From: Psococerastis gibbosa
Taxonomy: Eukaryota > Arthropoda > Insecta > Psocodea > Psocidae
Direction of reading: 5' to 3'
DNA: 64,000 nt
Assembly (NCBI GenBank): GCA_963971405.1
Contig: OZ020489.1
Location: forward strand, 16,580,290 to 16,644,289
In this document: in pieces, positions 53,475-64,000 of the stretch
How the letters are laid out: each line of letters starts with the position of its first letter
Numbering within the stretch: the stretch's first letter is position 1
Program-made: the position numbers and the translations under genes
The notes under the pieces: generated by a model
Database searches by the model: none
What the model saw: the letters and a program-made list of their open reading frames with translations, nothing else
What the model was told of the DNA's origin: nothing

Positions 53475-53662
53475 ATGCCGGCCGCCATACCAAGTTGAAT
53501 CCAGCGGACCAGAGCAGGTTCAAAGCTGCAGATAACTTGGTCGTGTGCACAGTGCCGGTAGGGAAACATGGTAGGACTTGTCCTGGTCACCTCCGAACTA
53601 ATCGTGTGACTTCACTGTGTTATCAAGTGGTTCGGAATCCACTATAATCAGGAGGTCCACTG
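53475..53662 (+). repeat. Dispersed repeat family B, copy 5 (3' truncated)
   Basis: ACCAAGTTGAATCCAGCGG through CAAGTGGTTCGGAATCCACT and CAGGAGGTCCAC. It then stops abruptly where the retrotransposon tail below begins, losing the family 3' third. Confidence 0.7.
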
Positions 53663-53775
53663 TCCTATGGGCTGGCATAGGACAGTCAAGTCGGAGTCGC
53701 TCTATGGGCCCAAATATGAGGCCTAAGTCGTTATTAACCCGACGAACACTACTACTACTACTACTACCGTACACA
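53663..53775 (+). mobile_element. Non-LTR 3' end fragment with (ACT)n tail
   Basis: GACAGTCAAGTCGGAGTCGC, then GGGCCCAAATATGAGGCC and TTAACCCGACGAACA match, inverted, the 3' end at 4262-4400, and the (ACT)n run at 53748-53766 mirrors its (AGT)n. A palindrome TCCTATGGGCTGGCATAGGA marks the junction with repeat B. Confidence 0.75.
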
Positions 53776-54162
53776 TCATATACGTATTATTATCATTTTT
53801 TTTAAAAAAAAAAAAACCTTTAGTGACGACCTGTGCAAACGAGTATAATTACGGTAAGTCACACATGGCAATTGCCTGTGGCTTGGCTAGCAAAAAACGG
53901 AAAATAATTCAAACTATTGGCAAAAATATACTATTGTGTTGTATTATTTGTATTGTAATTTCAGGGATTATCATTGAGAAAGGTTATGCAATAAATATTT
54001 AAGCACTGTGAATGCTTCACTTTGTCTAATCCTGACTCATTTAAGGAAGTATTTGTGCTCGGAGTAGCTCGATTCGCGAGATCTTTTCCTTGGACCATTG
54101 GGGGGAGGGGGGGGGGGTATGACCAATAAATTTATAAAATGTGCGTAAGCACTATGCACTAT
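53776..54162. other. Intergenic, no gene seen
   Basis: An A/T run at 53795-53816 and a GGGGGGAGGGGGGGGGG tract near 54100 are the only features. Confidence 0.4.
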
Positions 54163-54286
54163 GTACTGCCCAACCACGATAGGATGGCACTTGGAACACT
54201 TTGTTTATTCGAAAACTTGCATAAGCGGAACACCGAGTTTATTCGATTTTTATAAGTGTATTCCAAGTGCCGTGGTCGAGTAGTAC
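54163..54286. repeat. Small foldback repeat
   Basis: Arms 54163-54200 and 54255-54286 are inverted: GTACT, then ACCACG and GGCACTTGGAA with its complement. About 124 bp; the loop holds TTTATTCG twice. Class unknown. Confidence 0.6.
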
Positions 54287-55385
54287 TCCAGGTAATTTTT
54301 TTTGTGCTGTTCAATCATAGCCTGTCAATCGAAATAAGCAGACTGGTATCCCTATGCTTATCCATAGGATGTAATATTTCAGAGCTTTGTGACTAATTTC
54401 AAAGAAATGACAGAATCGGAATTACAAAATATTTCGAATTTTGTAGGGCAACTATTGTGAGACGCAAATATTTTGTGACTTGGTTCATGTTAATGTCCAG
54501 GCTGGAGTCACGGCAGGCTGCCCAATACCGATTAACATTCTATATTAAATATTTATTCTATGTGTTCAATGGTTCAATGTGTTCAATTGTATTATACTTC
54601 CCTTCATCATCTAAGAATAATAATAATATTAATAAGCAATACCTTTGTATAATGGTTACCAACATAGCACATAATATATTTTAATACATACGCCAGGTTT
54701 AGCTAAACAAAATTATAATGCCGTAAAGGGGAAAATAGAATGTAATGGGGCTACGGACCTTCACAAGTTCACAGGAAAACTATTAAATACCGTTATACCT
54801 GTTCCCAAAAGGGGGTTGAAACAGGAGGCGAGAAGAACTTTCGTTTTGGGACCCCACCTCGTTTGGCTGCTGAGATGAGATAGGCTGGGTCACATAATTT
54901 TGCATATTACTTTACTAACAGTAAATACAAAACCCCCCAACTCCCTAACCAAGGAAAAGCTCATTTAAGTTCCTGGACATTTCAAGGGTTTATTTTGCAT
55001 TTGCAGGAATTGAAATACGAATATAGCATGAGCTAGAGGTGTTTTAAATACATCCCCATCTACATAGGACACCAATAATTGTTTTATTTGCAAAGATAAC
55101 ATTTTAGTAGCCTTAGGAAAATGAAAATAGGGTTGTTGTATATAATAGGTTTCTACTAGGCTACCTACACGTTTGAAAATGTGATTTTATACATGTACGC
55201 CTGAAGCTAATTATTACGGTATTTACACGACCTGTTACTGTGATATTTGACCTCGCTATGGTGGGCTGTTTATTTCATTTTATTTCATTTCTTTGCATCA
55301 ACTATGTACATTTTCTGTTGATGGTTAGTATGATATTGGTATGATATTGAAAAGTATGGTTCAGTATAGCTAGCCAGGTGTAAAA
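54287..55385. other. Intergenic, no gene seen
   Basis: AT-rich. The 75-codon frame at 54457-54681 has no motif. Confidence 0.4.
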
Positions 55386-55590
55386 TAAATAAATATTGAC
55401 TTTCTGTTATATTACTAAGCCAACCTAGCGGAGTTAAGCCCTCTCTTACACTCAACTAGGAAGACTCGGGACCACCTGCTTTACATGCCCTCCGAAGCAT
55501 GGCCAGAAAATGTAGCATGTGTGGGACTCGAACCAACAACCTTTCGGGTGAAAGTCGGAGTCTGTACCACTACTATACATGTCCTGACTG
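55386..55590 (-). mobile_element. tRNA-derived SINE, family A copy 6
   Basis: The minus strand has a TAGTAGTGGTA A-box region, B box GGTTCGAGTCCC, TTTCTGGCCATGCTTCGGAG, and GGTTGGCTTAGTAATATA with an A/T tail. It sits 40 bp left of the hAT-like element at 55630. Confidence 0.8.
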
Positions 55591-55629
55591 CTAGCCAGGT
55601 GTAACGCCTTCACTGGGAATAATGTAGTA

Positions 55630-56252
55630 CAAGGGTTCTCAAACTGTGGGTCGCGAAAAATTTCCAATTGGGTCGCGGCGTGGTCTCGTCTGCCAGTTAT
55701 ACACTAGATAGAATTGAAAAGATTGGCGGGAACCAACGATGTTAAATAGAATAGATCGCTAGACCAATGGGAGAATGCATTGGCTTAGGTTTTCCTTTGT
55801 AGATTGTAGATGGCAGCAGAATAAAATACATAAATATATATATATATACATAATATAAATATAGGACTGTGCCCCCTCCCCTCGGTTCGGCCTAAACCGA
55901 TTAAAAAAAACTCAGAAATCCACCATTTTCTGCTTACAGTTTCAAAAAAATTCCTCCAGCGGGGGAGACATCTTGGCCCCCTTTTTGGAGTCGTATAAAA
56001 AGAATGCGTGGAAACCCGTTCCCTTTGGCCTATCCTTTTAAAAATTTGCCTCGGGCGAGAGGAGGGGGGGGGGATAGTAAGGCGAGGTATCATATTTATT
56101 GATCACTTGCCCCCCCCCCTTGCTCCTATTCCTGCGTACGCTATTTTTTAGGAAGGAAATCTAAGTAAATATTGCAATGTAGAATTTAGTGGGTCGCGAT
56201 GCAATTTTATATCATTTAGGTGTGCGCGACGAAAATAGTTTCAGAACCTCTG
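55630..56252. mobile_element. hAT-like non-autonomous element, near-perfect 8-bp duplication
   Basis: Starts CAAGGGTTCTCAAACTGTGG and ends TTTCAGAACCTCTG (inverted ends). Flanks ATGTAGTA (55622-55629) and ACGTAGTA (56253-56260) match at 7 of 8, as expected for hAT. Internal blocks include GTCGCGGCGTGGTCTCG, a (TA)n run at 55836-55850, CGGGGGAGACATCTTGGCC and two G/C tracts. It is the undisturbed relative of 28773-29816. No transposase. Confidence 0.85.
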
Positions 56253-56507
56253 ACGTAGTAGATTATGAACCTGTTCTCCTAGGAGAGGACTCAACACGAT
56301 AGGCATTGCACATTCCCTCCCCAATTTCCCCTGAACCTTCGATCGATCATTCATTTTGTTGTGTGCAACACTTATGTGATAGCCAACTGGGCAAAATGAT
56401 GCATAGTGTTGATCAAAAAGATTTTTTTTAATGGTAGGTACCCTGCTTTTAATAGGCAACCCATATGCAAATTTTATTTTTATTTTATTTTTTTCTAATC
56501 ATTATCT

Positions 56508-56680
56508 ACCCAGGGGGTGGTCCGAGGAGTCCGGACCCCCCCCCCCTCCCGCCCTCCGAAATATTTTTTTTTATGTAAGCCTGTATTGTCTGAAGAATTT
56601 ATCAATTAATTCATTAATAAATTAAGTTTTAAAAAAAATTCCCCCCACCCCCCGAAATCAAAACCTGCCTTGACCATACT
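56508..56680 (-). repeat. Family H repeat, copy 2
   Basis: CCAGGGGGTGGTCCGAGGAG, a C tract, ATGTAAGCCTGTATTGTCTG, and ATTCATTAATAAATTAAG followed by a second C-rich stretch. It is the inverse of 46318-46462. Confidence 0.6.
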
Positions 56681-57754
56681 ACTATAAGTTTATCAATGTC
56701 AAATAACAGATGAGGGTCAATATTCCTATAAACATATTGTGTATCGGATGTCGGATTATTATTGCAGAAAATGTGGTAGGAGCACACTTTCAATTTCCCA
56801 TCACCATTAACAGTGAACAATTGTTACAAGTAAGTTCTAGTAAGACTATAATAGTCTTAATGTTCGCCTTTTGTTTTATTTGCAGTAAAGTAGTTTTTCA
56901 TTTAATTTCATTTTCATACTTTTGGTAAAGAAATGATGCCCCGAAATGTTCGACGAAATTAATTAGTGCCTCGTTCTACAGCCGCAAAAACCGATGAAAA
57001 ATTCGTTCAAAATACATTAAGCTTTCTAAAATTGTATTTTTCTGGAGTAATAATACATCATGTGCGAAAATGCATTTTACTTACTACTTTTACTTACCAT
57101 TTTGTGGTATTTTATGTACACTTTGCATTAGACTATTTTTATATACATGCAGCTGTGCCATCTAGTGAAAATATCCAGGCCTCATTTGTTTACAAAATTG
57201 ATCTCTCCTTTAATTCAAACAGTCACAGTTTCAAACAAATTTTAGAAAGTTCGTACCTTGATCGTGGCAGCAAATAAACAAGGTCGGTAAATTAGCTAAC
57301 GAGTAACTTGAATCGATAGAACACAGCCACTAGTAAATGTCCCAGCCAAGTAAGCCTCCGATACGAGCAAACTCAATAATGGAAATGGGGCAATGATGCG
57401 AAAATTCCGAATGACCTGCTGGAATATTCACCGACCGTTCCGTTCTGTCCCATTGACTAATCTTTATGTTATTCCGAAGACAACTTATAATGGAATTTTT
57501 TAACATTCGGAGTAAAAATATAGCCTGTGCTTCCACAACACCAAAAGCATTACAAAAACTTTGACTTAATTAGCCAATAGCCACATGCAACGGCTGTTCT
57601 TTGAAATAAGTTGCTGTACATCTTATAACTGCTGCTAAATGGTTCCACTATCGCTTGAATAGTATCGACAAGGAATACTGGACGTTACCACCATCGACCA
57701 ATGTATCGCAGTGCCATGCAATATTCCGACACATTTAAAGCCATGATGGGAGCC
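56681..57754. other. Intergenic, no gene seen
   Basis: The 103-codon frame at 56966-57274 is AT-rich with no recognised motif. No gene is supported. Confidence 0.4.
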
Positions 57755-58040
57755 CATTGGCGTAACTAACACCTAATTCTAACCAATACTGCTATCATAA
57801 TGCGTCAAATCCCACTTGTTCAGGCCTATATTTCCTAAACATCTCCATTGGGGGAGGTCCCAGCCCTTCAGGTTTTCAGAACCCTCGGGCTCCTGCGTAA
57901 AGGACGCCAATGTCATTCATTTAAAAGCTGCATACGTACATAAGAACGGTTGTCTCCTTTTTCTACACTTTTATGAAAATGCGGCGGGGGCGCCAAATTA
58001 CATCCCCCCCCCCCTTCGAAAATCTATCGTTACGACACTG
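57755..58040. mobile_element. MITE-like element with CA(T/G)TGGCGTAAC-type ends
   Basis: CATTGGCGTAAC at the left and ATCGTTACGACACTG at the right are inverted, like CAGTGGCGTAACGAT at 15968. It contains GCGGGGGCGCCAAATTAC and a C11 run, matching the GGCGCCCCC motif there. No clear target duplication. Confidence 0.45.
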
Positions 58041-58269
58041 GGTAGAGCGCACCAAGAGTCTTGCGGAGAGGCGCAGCAGAAGTTATCTACGCCACTGTGG
58101 GAACCGCCTTTAGTTGCGAAATCCATTCATAGCTTCCATCGTGTCGCCTACCAGGAAGCTAACAGTTGCCTCATTTTGAACACACTCTTCGGGCTCATTC
58201 GGACAAATCAAGCAGAAATGCTAAGCAACGATCGAACGCTACCTCACAGAGGTACTGTGCTGTACATTA
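58041..58269. other. Spacer, no gene seen
   Basis: The 159-codon frame spanning 57816-58292 crosses a MITE end and the next SINE-like repeat and shows no domain; it is treated as chance. Confidence 0.45.
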
Positions 58270-58440
58270 CATCGACTTTGATAACAAGGTGGTAGCGTGC
58301 TTGTACTTGTCTCTACACGCCATGCGATCGGAGACGCGTTATAGCTCAGCACGGGGACTAACCTAGAGAAGCGGTTGAAGAGGTCAATCGGATACATTCA
58401 TTTAATTGTTTGTATGCGATTAACCTTTTAAAAAAATCTT
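58270..58440 (+). mobile_element. SINE-like repeat, family E copy 3
   Basis: ATCGACTTTGATAACAAGG head variant, CTCTACACGCCATGCGATCG, CTCAGCACGGGGACTAACC, GTTGAAGAGGTCAATCGG, ending TTTAATTGTTTGTATGCG and an A/T tail. Confidence 0.65.
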
Positions 58441-59274
58441 TCTCTGTGACGCTACCCTTCAAAAGTTATTCTTATGTTGATAAACATCCCTTTTAACACG
58501 TTGGTGCAAAATATTCATGAGGTTTCCAAGAAAGTGAAAGGATTATAATCCCCAGAAATTTCATTGTTGGGCTTATCTAAGCAAAACCAATATAGCAACC
58601 ACAAGGAACGAATCCAGAAGCTTAATTAGTTTGTGATTGGCAGAAAAGAAGAGGGGAGGGGAGGGGGTGTCTTAAAATTCGATGAAGAAAACCGTCTGAC
58701 GAGAAACAAATATTTAACTTGAGCGTCACCGCTTTATTTCTATCAACATGGAAATGAAATTCCGTCTTTTGGATAAAATTAAAATTGGAACATTGCGTTG
58801 AGCTTTCAGTGTTTCATGTTGCTTATCAAAATTTTATTATTATTTTGGGTATTATTATGGACTCACAGTACCCCTGGCGGCCTATTGACCTTAGCAGCCT
58901 TAGCCTGTGTCAATAAATAGGCTACCTATTGTATTTTCAAACATTATTGTTATTGTTTTAATTATTAATTTGGGCGGGTGGTGAACACGCCTTGACCGCA
59001 AGTACGTGTATAATGCGCAAGTTGAAGTTGCTTCCACTGGCTTACTGTATTGCAAAACACTAGCCAAGTAGTTATGGGTGTTAGAGTTTTAATTTCCTGC
59101 CACTGTCAATCAATATTATAATCTCTTATTGTGTCTGTGAGTGGGCGTTAGCTTACAATGGCCGTTATGCATTTACGCATTATTATATTTTCTAAAGATG
59201 ATTTACGGTTGAATAATAAACGCTATTTAACTTCATTTATGTAATTATTATTATTCTAACAATGGGTGGGTCTG
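58441..59274. other. Intergenic, no gene seen
   Basis: AT-rich with short frames. GAGGGGAGGGGAGGGGG near 58651 is a purine-rich tract. Confidence 0.4.
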
Positions 59275-59690
59275 TAGAGGTAACCGAAATTAGAGGATTT
59301 AGTAAAACTGGGCTTGGTGGGATTCGAACCCACGATCTACGCCTAGTCGGCGAATCTCGCCAAGCCGGCAAATCCCGCCAAGCCCAGTTTTTCTATATCC
59401 TCTAATTTCGATTATTACGTTGGGGTTGATGTTAAGATTTATCGACTTCGATGGCCACTTGCGCGAGTCTTTAAACGCCATGCGAGCGGAGACATGTCGT
59501 AACTCAACACGGGTACTAACCAATAGAGGTGACTGAAGAGGTCAATCGGATACATTCATTAAATTGTTTGCATGCTTATTAACCTTTTTAACAAAACAAA
59601 ACAAAAACGTTGCCTCCTCAACCAAAGTTAATTTAATGTCAGTGTTATATACACCATACAATACTGCAATATAGTGTCTGTAGAGGTCAT
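59275..59690 (-). mobile_element. Palindromic tRNA-derived SINE, family F copy 2, split by a family E insertion
   Basis: The head palindrome lies at 59290-59412: ACTGGGCTTGGTGGGATTCG facing CCGCCAAGCCCAGTTTTTC, bounded by CGAAATTAGAGGAT and its complement. The SINE body (TCAACCAAAGTTAATTTAAT, ATACTGCAATATAGTG) resumes at 59610-59685 after the family E insertion. Both F copies share the mirrored-arm design, so it is likely ancestral to the family. Confidence 0.65.
59445..59590 (+). mobile_element. SINE-like repeat, family E copy 4, inside SINE F
   Basis: GACTTCGATGGCCACTTGCG, AAACGCCATGCGAGCGGAG, AACTCAACACGGGTACTAAC, GTGACTGAAGAGGTCAATCG, ending AAATTGTTTGCATGC and an A/T tail. Its position inside family F shows that E was mobile later. 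Confidence 0.65.
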
Positions 59691-59939
59691 GAAAACATGA
59701 AAATTATGTAGATTATCACATCAGCCCCGGATTGGCCGATTAAAATTATTAAATATTAATTATAGTATAATATATTGTATATATAATTAATATATTATAT
59801 TAATATAAATATTATAATTTTATTATTAAACATTATTAAGATTATCGATGTAGCATTTTTTAGGTGCGTCCTGTTACTGTCGTTTATTGAGCTTGTGGTG
59901 AACTAAGTGTTAATGAATTTCTCTCTGTTTCTATTTTTT
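59691..59939. other. AT-only palindromic patch
   Basis: 59747-59830 is nearly pure A/T with TATAATATATTG- and ATTAATATAT-type dyads. No gene. Confidence 0.55.
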
Positions 59940-60124
59940 GCTTTCCAATTTATACGTAGTAGCCTATAAGGAAAGCTTTGTGATGATCGAAATTTTCGAT
60001 TCCGAGATTTCAACGGATTTACACGTTTTGAGGTCCCAGGAACCCAAAAAAGTGGTTTTTACGAAATGTCTGTCTGTCGCTCTGTCTGTATGTCTGTCTG
60101 TATGTCTCTGTATGTCTGTCTGTA

Positions 60125-60159
<35 letters not shown>

Positions 60160-60790
60160 GCGTCGATTTCCGGGCAAACTACTCGGTCGATTTTGATGAA
60201 ATTTTGCATGTAGGTTCACAATAATCATACCTCGAGATTTTTATTTTTATTTTTGGCTAACTTAATTTGGGGGGTTTTATTCTCAAAATACTCCAAAAAA
60301 ACGTCTAAAAAAAATTTCTCAAAAACGGCTCCAACGATTTCTTTTTAATTCACATATATTGTAGTCGTTATTAATTGTAACAAAATGCGGGGGGTCGCTT
60401 GCCCTGGATAGTTGCTTCTGGGGGTAAAAAAAATAAAAATAACTCAATTTTCATGAAAAATGACTAAAAAATAATTTATCTGCTAAACCTTTCGATCGGT
60501 GATTTCTACCTTCAGGCATGTTTTAGGTGTTAAATTGAATAACGGAACCGGTATAATTTTTTTTTTTTAAAATGATAGAAAATTCAGGGTCAAATGCATT
60601 GCGTGCCCTGCCATTACTACTGTGTGGTCTAGAATTTACCTCACCTCCAGTGACGTCAGATAGACAACCCCCCCCCCCCATATATCGAAAATTTAGCCAT
60701 AGGAAAATTATTTACCACGAAGTTACTAATTTTCTCTATCTACTAATTGATAAATTGGAAAGCATGTTCGAGTAAACTCGGACCGGTTCT
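59940..60790 (+). mobile_element. Family C interspersed element, full-length copy 3
   Basis: About 851 bp. GCTTTCCAATTTATACGTAG start, ATAAATTGGAAAGCATGTTC near the end and the ACCGGTTCT extension. The CTGT/TGTC microsatellite is longest here (about 60067-60158). GTCGATTTCCGGGCAAACTA and GGGGGGTCGCTTGCCC are conserved. Confidence 0.75.
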
Positions 60791-61489
60791 TTTTTTTAAT
60801 TGTGCACTTTGCCTTTTTTTTATTATTAATTGGGGTACAGGTGTTGCCTGTGTGGACTTAAGCCTATTGGGCCTATTGTGCCCCCTACAACAAAGTATCT
60901 ACATCACTTCCTCGAGGCCTATTATATTTTTAATTGTGCACTTTGCATTTGTACCTTGCATGATCAACAAATGCAGGGCATTTTCAAAGAAGCAACGTAG
61001 AGAAATCAGTAAACCAACATTGCATTTTCGTTTAAAAGCTGAGACAAAGGAAAGGATAATGTCAACTGTAATTTGCGGACAGATCTGTAATAGTAACTTC
61101 TGCCGGAAAGGTTGGAATGGCACATCAAGAAAGGCTATTGCTACCACAAAGGGGCCAAGAAATGTTGTAAAGCTGAAAAACTGAACCGCTGAGCAAGGGA
61201 TTTTCTCAAGTTGGGGTGTTAGCGGATACAGAAACTGTTATTTAACCGTTACGGTATCCGGTCTGTATCTCACGCGGTTTTTCAAGTCCTACTGTGCCAT
61301 TTCTTTTCCTTTCTACATTTCCCTTAACGACGTGAGCCATATTACAAGTGGACTATTCTGTTTTAGTTTATTTGCCTCAAGTTTTCTTTATTAGGTAAAA
61401 TACTGTACTTATTGTAAAGGATGCCAACAGCAGTATTTCAATCGCGAGACATAATTAAAGCAATGGCCTAAACGCTTAGTATGTTTTGG
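60791..61489. other. Intergenic, no gene seen
   Basis: A 145-codon frame (60747-61181) starts inside the family C end and has no recognised domain. It is noted but not called. Confidence 0.4.
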
Positions 61490-61650
61490 GACCTGACAGA
61501 TAAGCAGACAGACGTTTCGTAAAAACTACTTTTTTGGATTCATGGGAACTAAAAACATGTAAATCGACTGAAATCTCGGAATCGAACATTTTGAACTCCA
61601 CAAAGCTTTCCTTTACTAACGTATGTACAGTATATAAGGAAGCAATAATA
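61490..61650 (-). repeat. Family C partial copy
   Basis: The minus strand has ACGTTAGTAAAGGAAAGCTTT-like left-end sequence, GATTCCGAGATTTCAGTCG, ATGAATCCAAAAAAGTAG and a short degenerate (CTGT)n, and then stops. Only the left quarter of the element is present. Confidence 0.65.
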
Positions 61651-61714
61651 TTTTATCCCGGAATATGATTAAAATATTCTAAATATACCCGACGATTATA
61701 AATTATGGTGGGAC

Positions 61715-61950
61715 ATAATAACGCGCTGTCGAGTTCTGGTCACATCCGATTTAATTGTGTGACTTTACCATGTTCCCCAAGTCGTTCGGAATCCACTATA
61801 ATCAGGAGGTTCACCCTGTCAGTCAACTCCCCTTTCCCCCGAGGTGAAAGAGTCTGCCTTTATGGTGCCCCAAGTTATTAACAAACAGGCCAGGCTGATA
61901 GAATTGCTTAAAGCAGGCGTTAGAAACAACTACAACAACGATTATAAATC
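61715..61950 (+). repeat. Dispersed repeat family B, copy 6
   Basis: TGTCGAGTTCTGGTCACATC, CCCAAGTCGTTCGGAATCC, GTCAACTCCCCTTTCCCCC and GCAGGCGTTAGAAACAAC, followed by an (AAC)n tail (ACTACAACAACG). 5' truncated. Confidence 0.75.
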
Positions 61951-62989
61951 GGCTCACGAGAACAACAGTGTATAATTAATTTGAATATTGTTTGTCAACA
62001 GCAGTGATTAATTTGCTGTTAATTTTAGCATAAGCTTAACTTACGCATGACTTAGTTTTTTTTCTGGGTTCTGCGAGACCAACATGACAAAACCAAAATG
62101 AATGTTGACTACGGATTATTTTAATTACTGGATTTGAATGGTTTAAATAATAAAATAAGTTATTCTCTGCTTTCCGTGCTACGCCTGCTGCCATTTTCAT
62201 AAAAACTTAAGTAATGCCTCCAAACCAATAGTATAGGCATACACAAAGTCATTAACTTACCTTGACAATGTATGGAAATTCTTAGCATGCAGAATAATAG
62301 TGATAAACTGTTGGATTCTTCTTTAAAACCTGTCCAAAGTCATAAGGTTAGGTGTAGGGTTAGTGCAAATAATAAAAATTCAGGGAAACCTGAAAGGTGT
62401 TTTCATGGAATTTAAATTTTGTAAAAGGCGCGAAAAGTAGTTTGAGTTGATAAATTCTTTTCTTTGATAATCCTCTTTCTTAGCCTCTCTTTGCTTTCCC
62501 AGTGTCTTCGCTAGCTTGACGGCTTCAAAGTGAAATCTGCATTATTATAAAATAAGACGAGACCTTTCATGGACTTGTCAGATATTTTCATGCTTATCTG
62601 CCTTTCCTTTTCTTCTGTAATGATGCAAATAGCCTATTTTCTCTACATCTAGCACAAATTACAATATAAAGCAAACGCTCTCTACCTTATTTTCTATTGT
62701 ATTTTAGGAATCCACATAATCTAGTGAAATAATACATATTATATCGTATTTGGGTGGATGAAGTTCGTTACATTTCCTATGTGAGTTTCACTATGAGAAA
62801 ACTAATTCGTCTTGTAGAATTTTACTTTATTGGCATGATTTTTAACTTTTACATCTTTCACTGAAGGCAAGTTTGAAAATGGGAAACCTTTTTGTGTAGA
62901 ACATTAATTAATGGTCAAAGTACGATTCATTGTTTTATAATATTTTAATGCTACGGTACTTAAAAAAAACAACTTGACTATATGGACTA
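61951..62989. other. Intergenic, no gene seen
   Basis: AT-rich, short frames only. Confidence 0.4.
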
Positions 62990-63215
62990 AATAGGAGCGA
63001 GGAAGACTCCGCCTTCACTCCCCACCACCCCACTGCGTGCTATAAATATCAGTGCCCATCCCCTCACCCAAACGGTTGCTGCTGAGCCTTCGAGATACAA
63101 TCATAGAAATTTACGCAGTCCACTGAAAATGTCAACCGCAGATGTTGACGAAACGTTTGGCAGTACGCTCTCAGAACGACCACGGCCTATCATTCTGGAT
63201 TCTACTTCTTGACTT
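62990..63215 (+). mobile_element. Penelope 3' (pLTR-like) fragment with a damaged hammerhead core
   Basis: Matches 12030-12255: GGAGCGAGGAAGACTCCGCC, CCCCACCACCCC, a TATAAAT motif, GCTGAGCCTTCGAGATACAA, GTCAACCGCAGATGTTGACG and ACCACGGCCTATCA. In the ribozyme-like core the first element reads CTGAAAA (63123-63129), so the G corresponding to G8 is lost and stem I is weakened. Stem II and GAAA are kept. No RT or nuclease is attached. Confidence 0.75.
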
Positions 63216-63362
63216 TGTATACCATGAAGTTGCTATTCCCCGACTAAATTATAAGATAGAAATAGACTTTCCTTTACACGAAGTTCGCTTTTCCTATTAT
63301 TTTTTTGGCCCCTTTCCATAACTATGGCTTGATAAAAAATTCTGGCGGCATTATTATGGGGC

Positions 63363-63619
63363 GAGGCGGCAACCCCATGTTCCAATATATGGCAGTAATG
63401 GATGGCCAATAATCTTAACAAAAACGTTCCCAACGTTGGTGGGAACGGCCGTTTAAAAAACGTTTCGTAAGGAATACTGGGGCGTCTCTATGCATTGGAA
63501 CATGGTGGTGCCGCCTTACAGCATAACAATGAACCCGTTAATTTAGTTATACAGTAAGGTGGCACCCTCACGTTCTAATCTATAGCCGTGCGCCAGTATT
63601 CTTCACGAAAACCTTTCTA
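63363..63619. repeat. Triple-arm foldback repeat
   Basis: Arm 1 (63363-63425, plus), arm 2 (63452-63519, inverted) and arm 3 (63555-63619, plus) share GGCGGCA or GGTGGCA, then CCATGTTCCAAT (CACGTTCTAATC in arm 3) and a CAGTATTC block in arms 2 and 3. A smaller dyad AACGTT...GGGAACG lies between arms 1 and 2. Confidence 0.6.
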
Positions 63620-64000
63620 AGTTTAAGGCCTAAGGCGGCAAATTGTTGTACGAGTATTCCTATAGTAAGGTATGTAGTCACTTTTGCTACCCGCAGAACT
63701 AAAAGAATGTAACAGGCTGTGGTTTATGTTTTAAATTAAGACCTCAGTCCAAAATATGGAAGGGGGGCAAAAATACAATTTTCGAGGAAAATTGATTTAA
63801 CCCGTTGTGACAACGACTTTCACCTTTCCCTTTGCTGTCAATAGTCATTAAATTCCATCATTGTTGTCGGTCATTTCCTCTTTCCCTCCAATAACTTTCT
63901 GAATTTCACGTACAACACCCCTTTTTCACACCCCTCGAATTCTCATATTAAAGATAAAATTTACAGGAGCAAACACAAAATAATGGTTGGTTGCTGTTTA
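63620..64000. other. Intergenic, no gene seen
   Basis: AT-rich. No frame or repeat was recognised before the window ends. Confidence 0.4.

Noticed and set aside
57816-58295. 159-codon plus-strand frame
   Set aside because: It crosses a MITE end and the start of a SINE-like repeat, and shows no domain.
59938-60213. Protein-like LSVC repeats conserved in frame between family C copies
   Set aside because: They are translation of a (TGTC)n microsatellite whose length varies among copies; the neighbouring frame breaks in each.
60747-61184. 145-codon frame with hydrophobic segments
   Set aside because: It begins inside the family C repeat end and has no recognised motif. The hydrophobic look fits T-rich sequence.
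1-64000. Host gene, bacterial operon, virus or toxin locus
   Set aside because: No host-type conserved protein, operon layout, viral capsid/envelope or toxin motif was found on either strand; recognisable coding regions are all transposable-element derived.

Overview
This window looks like nuclear DNA from an animal, most likely an arthropod or related invertebrate. It is AT-rich, carries a GT-AG intron, and is packed with eukaryotic transposable elements: a Penelope-like element, hAT elements, non-LTR retrotransposons with RNase H, tRNA-derived SINEs and MITEs. The organism call is inference from element content; no host gene fixes the species. I found no convincing host protein-coding gene, no rRNA, no CRISPR array and nothing prokaryotic. 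Nearly all longer open frames belong to mobile elements. || Layout. 0-9 kb: foldback elements, a tRNA-SINE, an RNase H remnant (minus strand), two copies of a dispersed retroposon-like repeat (family B) and a GC-rich tandem array near 7.5-7.8 kb. 9-12.3 kb: two RNase H tails of one non-LTR family, then a 5'-truncated but otherwise open Penelope-like element (reverse transcriptase plus GIY-YIG endonuclease) whose 3' region holds a hammerhead-ribozyme-like fold. 13-25 kb: MITEs, SINEs, several 3' tails of different non-LTR families, and a 255-bp hAT MITE with a perfect 8-bp target duplication. 26-30 kb: Helitron-like repeats, two tRNA-like sequences, and a hAT-like element carrying a nested foldback and a SINE. 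30.5-32 kb: a young, 5'-truncated non-LTR insertion with poly(A) and a 12-bp target duplication. 32.3-36.8 kb: a complete hAT transposon (3,828 bp, 8-bp duplication GCTTAAAA) inserted in a non-LTR reverse transcriptase remnant; its leader holds a TTAA-flanked MITE, so three elements are nested. 39-46 kb: foldbacks, a pogo/Tigger-like MITE, family C, and a tandem duplication split by a retrotransposon tail. 49.9-51.2 kb: a TA-flanked element with about 257-bp internal tandem repeats, invaded by a palindromic tRNA-derived SINE. 52-64 kb: more SINEs, a second hAT-like element, a third full family C copy, a second copy of the Penelope 3' region with a damaged hammerhead core, and a triple-arm foldback at 63.4 kb. 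|| How the parts relate. The hAT at 32.6-36.4 kb and the MITE at 17.7 kb share the terminus CAGTGCCGG and both make 8-bp duplications, so the first may be the autonomous partner of the second's family. The two Penelope 3' regions show the ribozyme-like core open in one copy and mutated in the other. Family letters A-I are local labels used only in this annotation. All relations were judged by eye; no alignment or database search was run.
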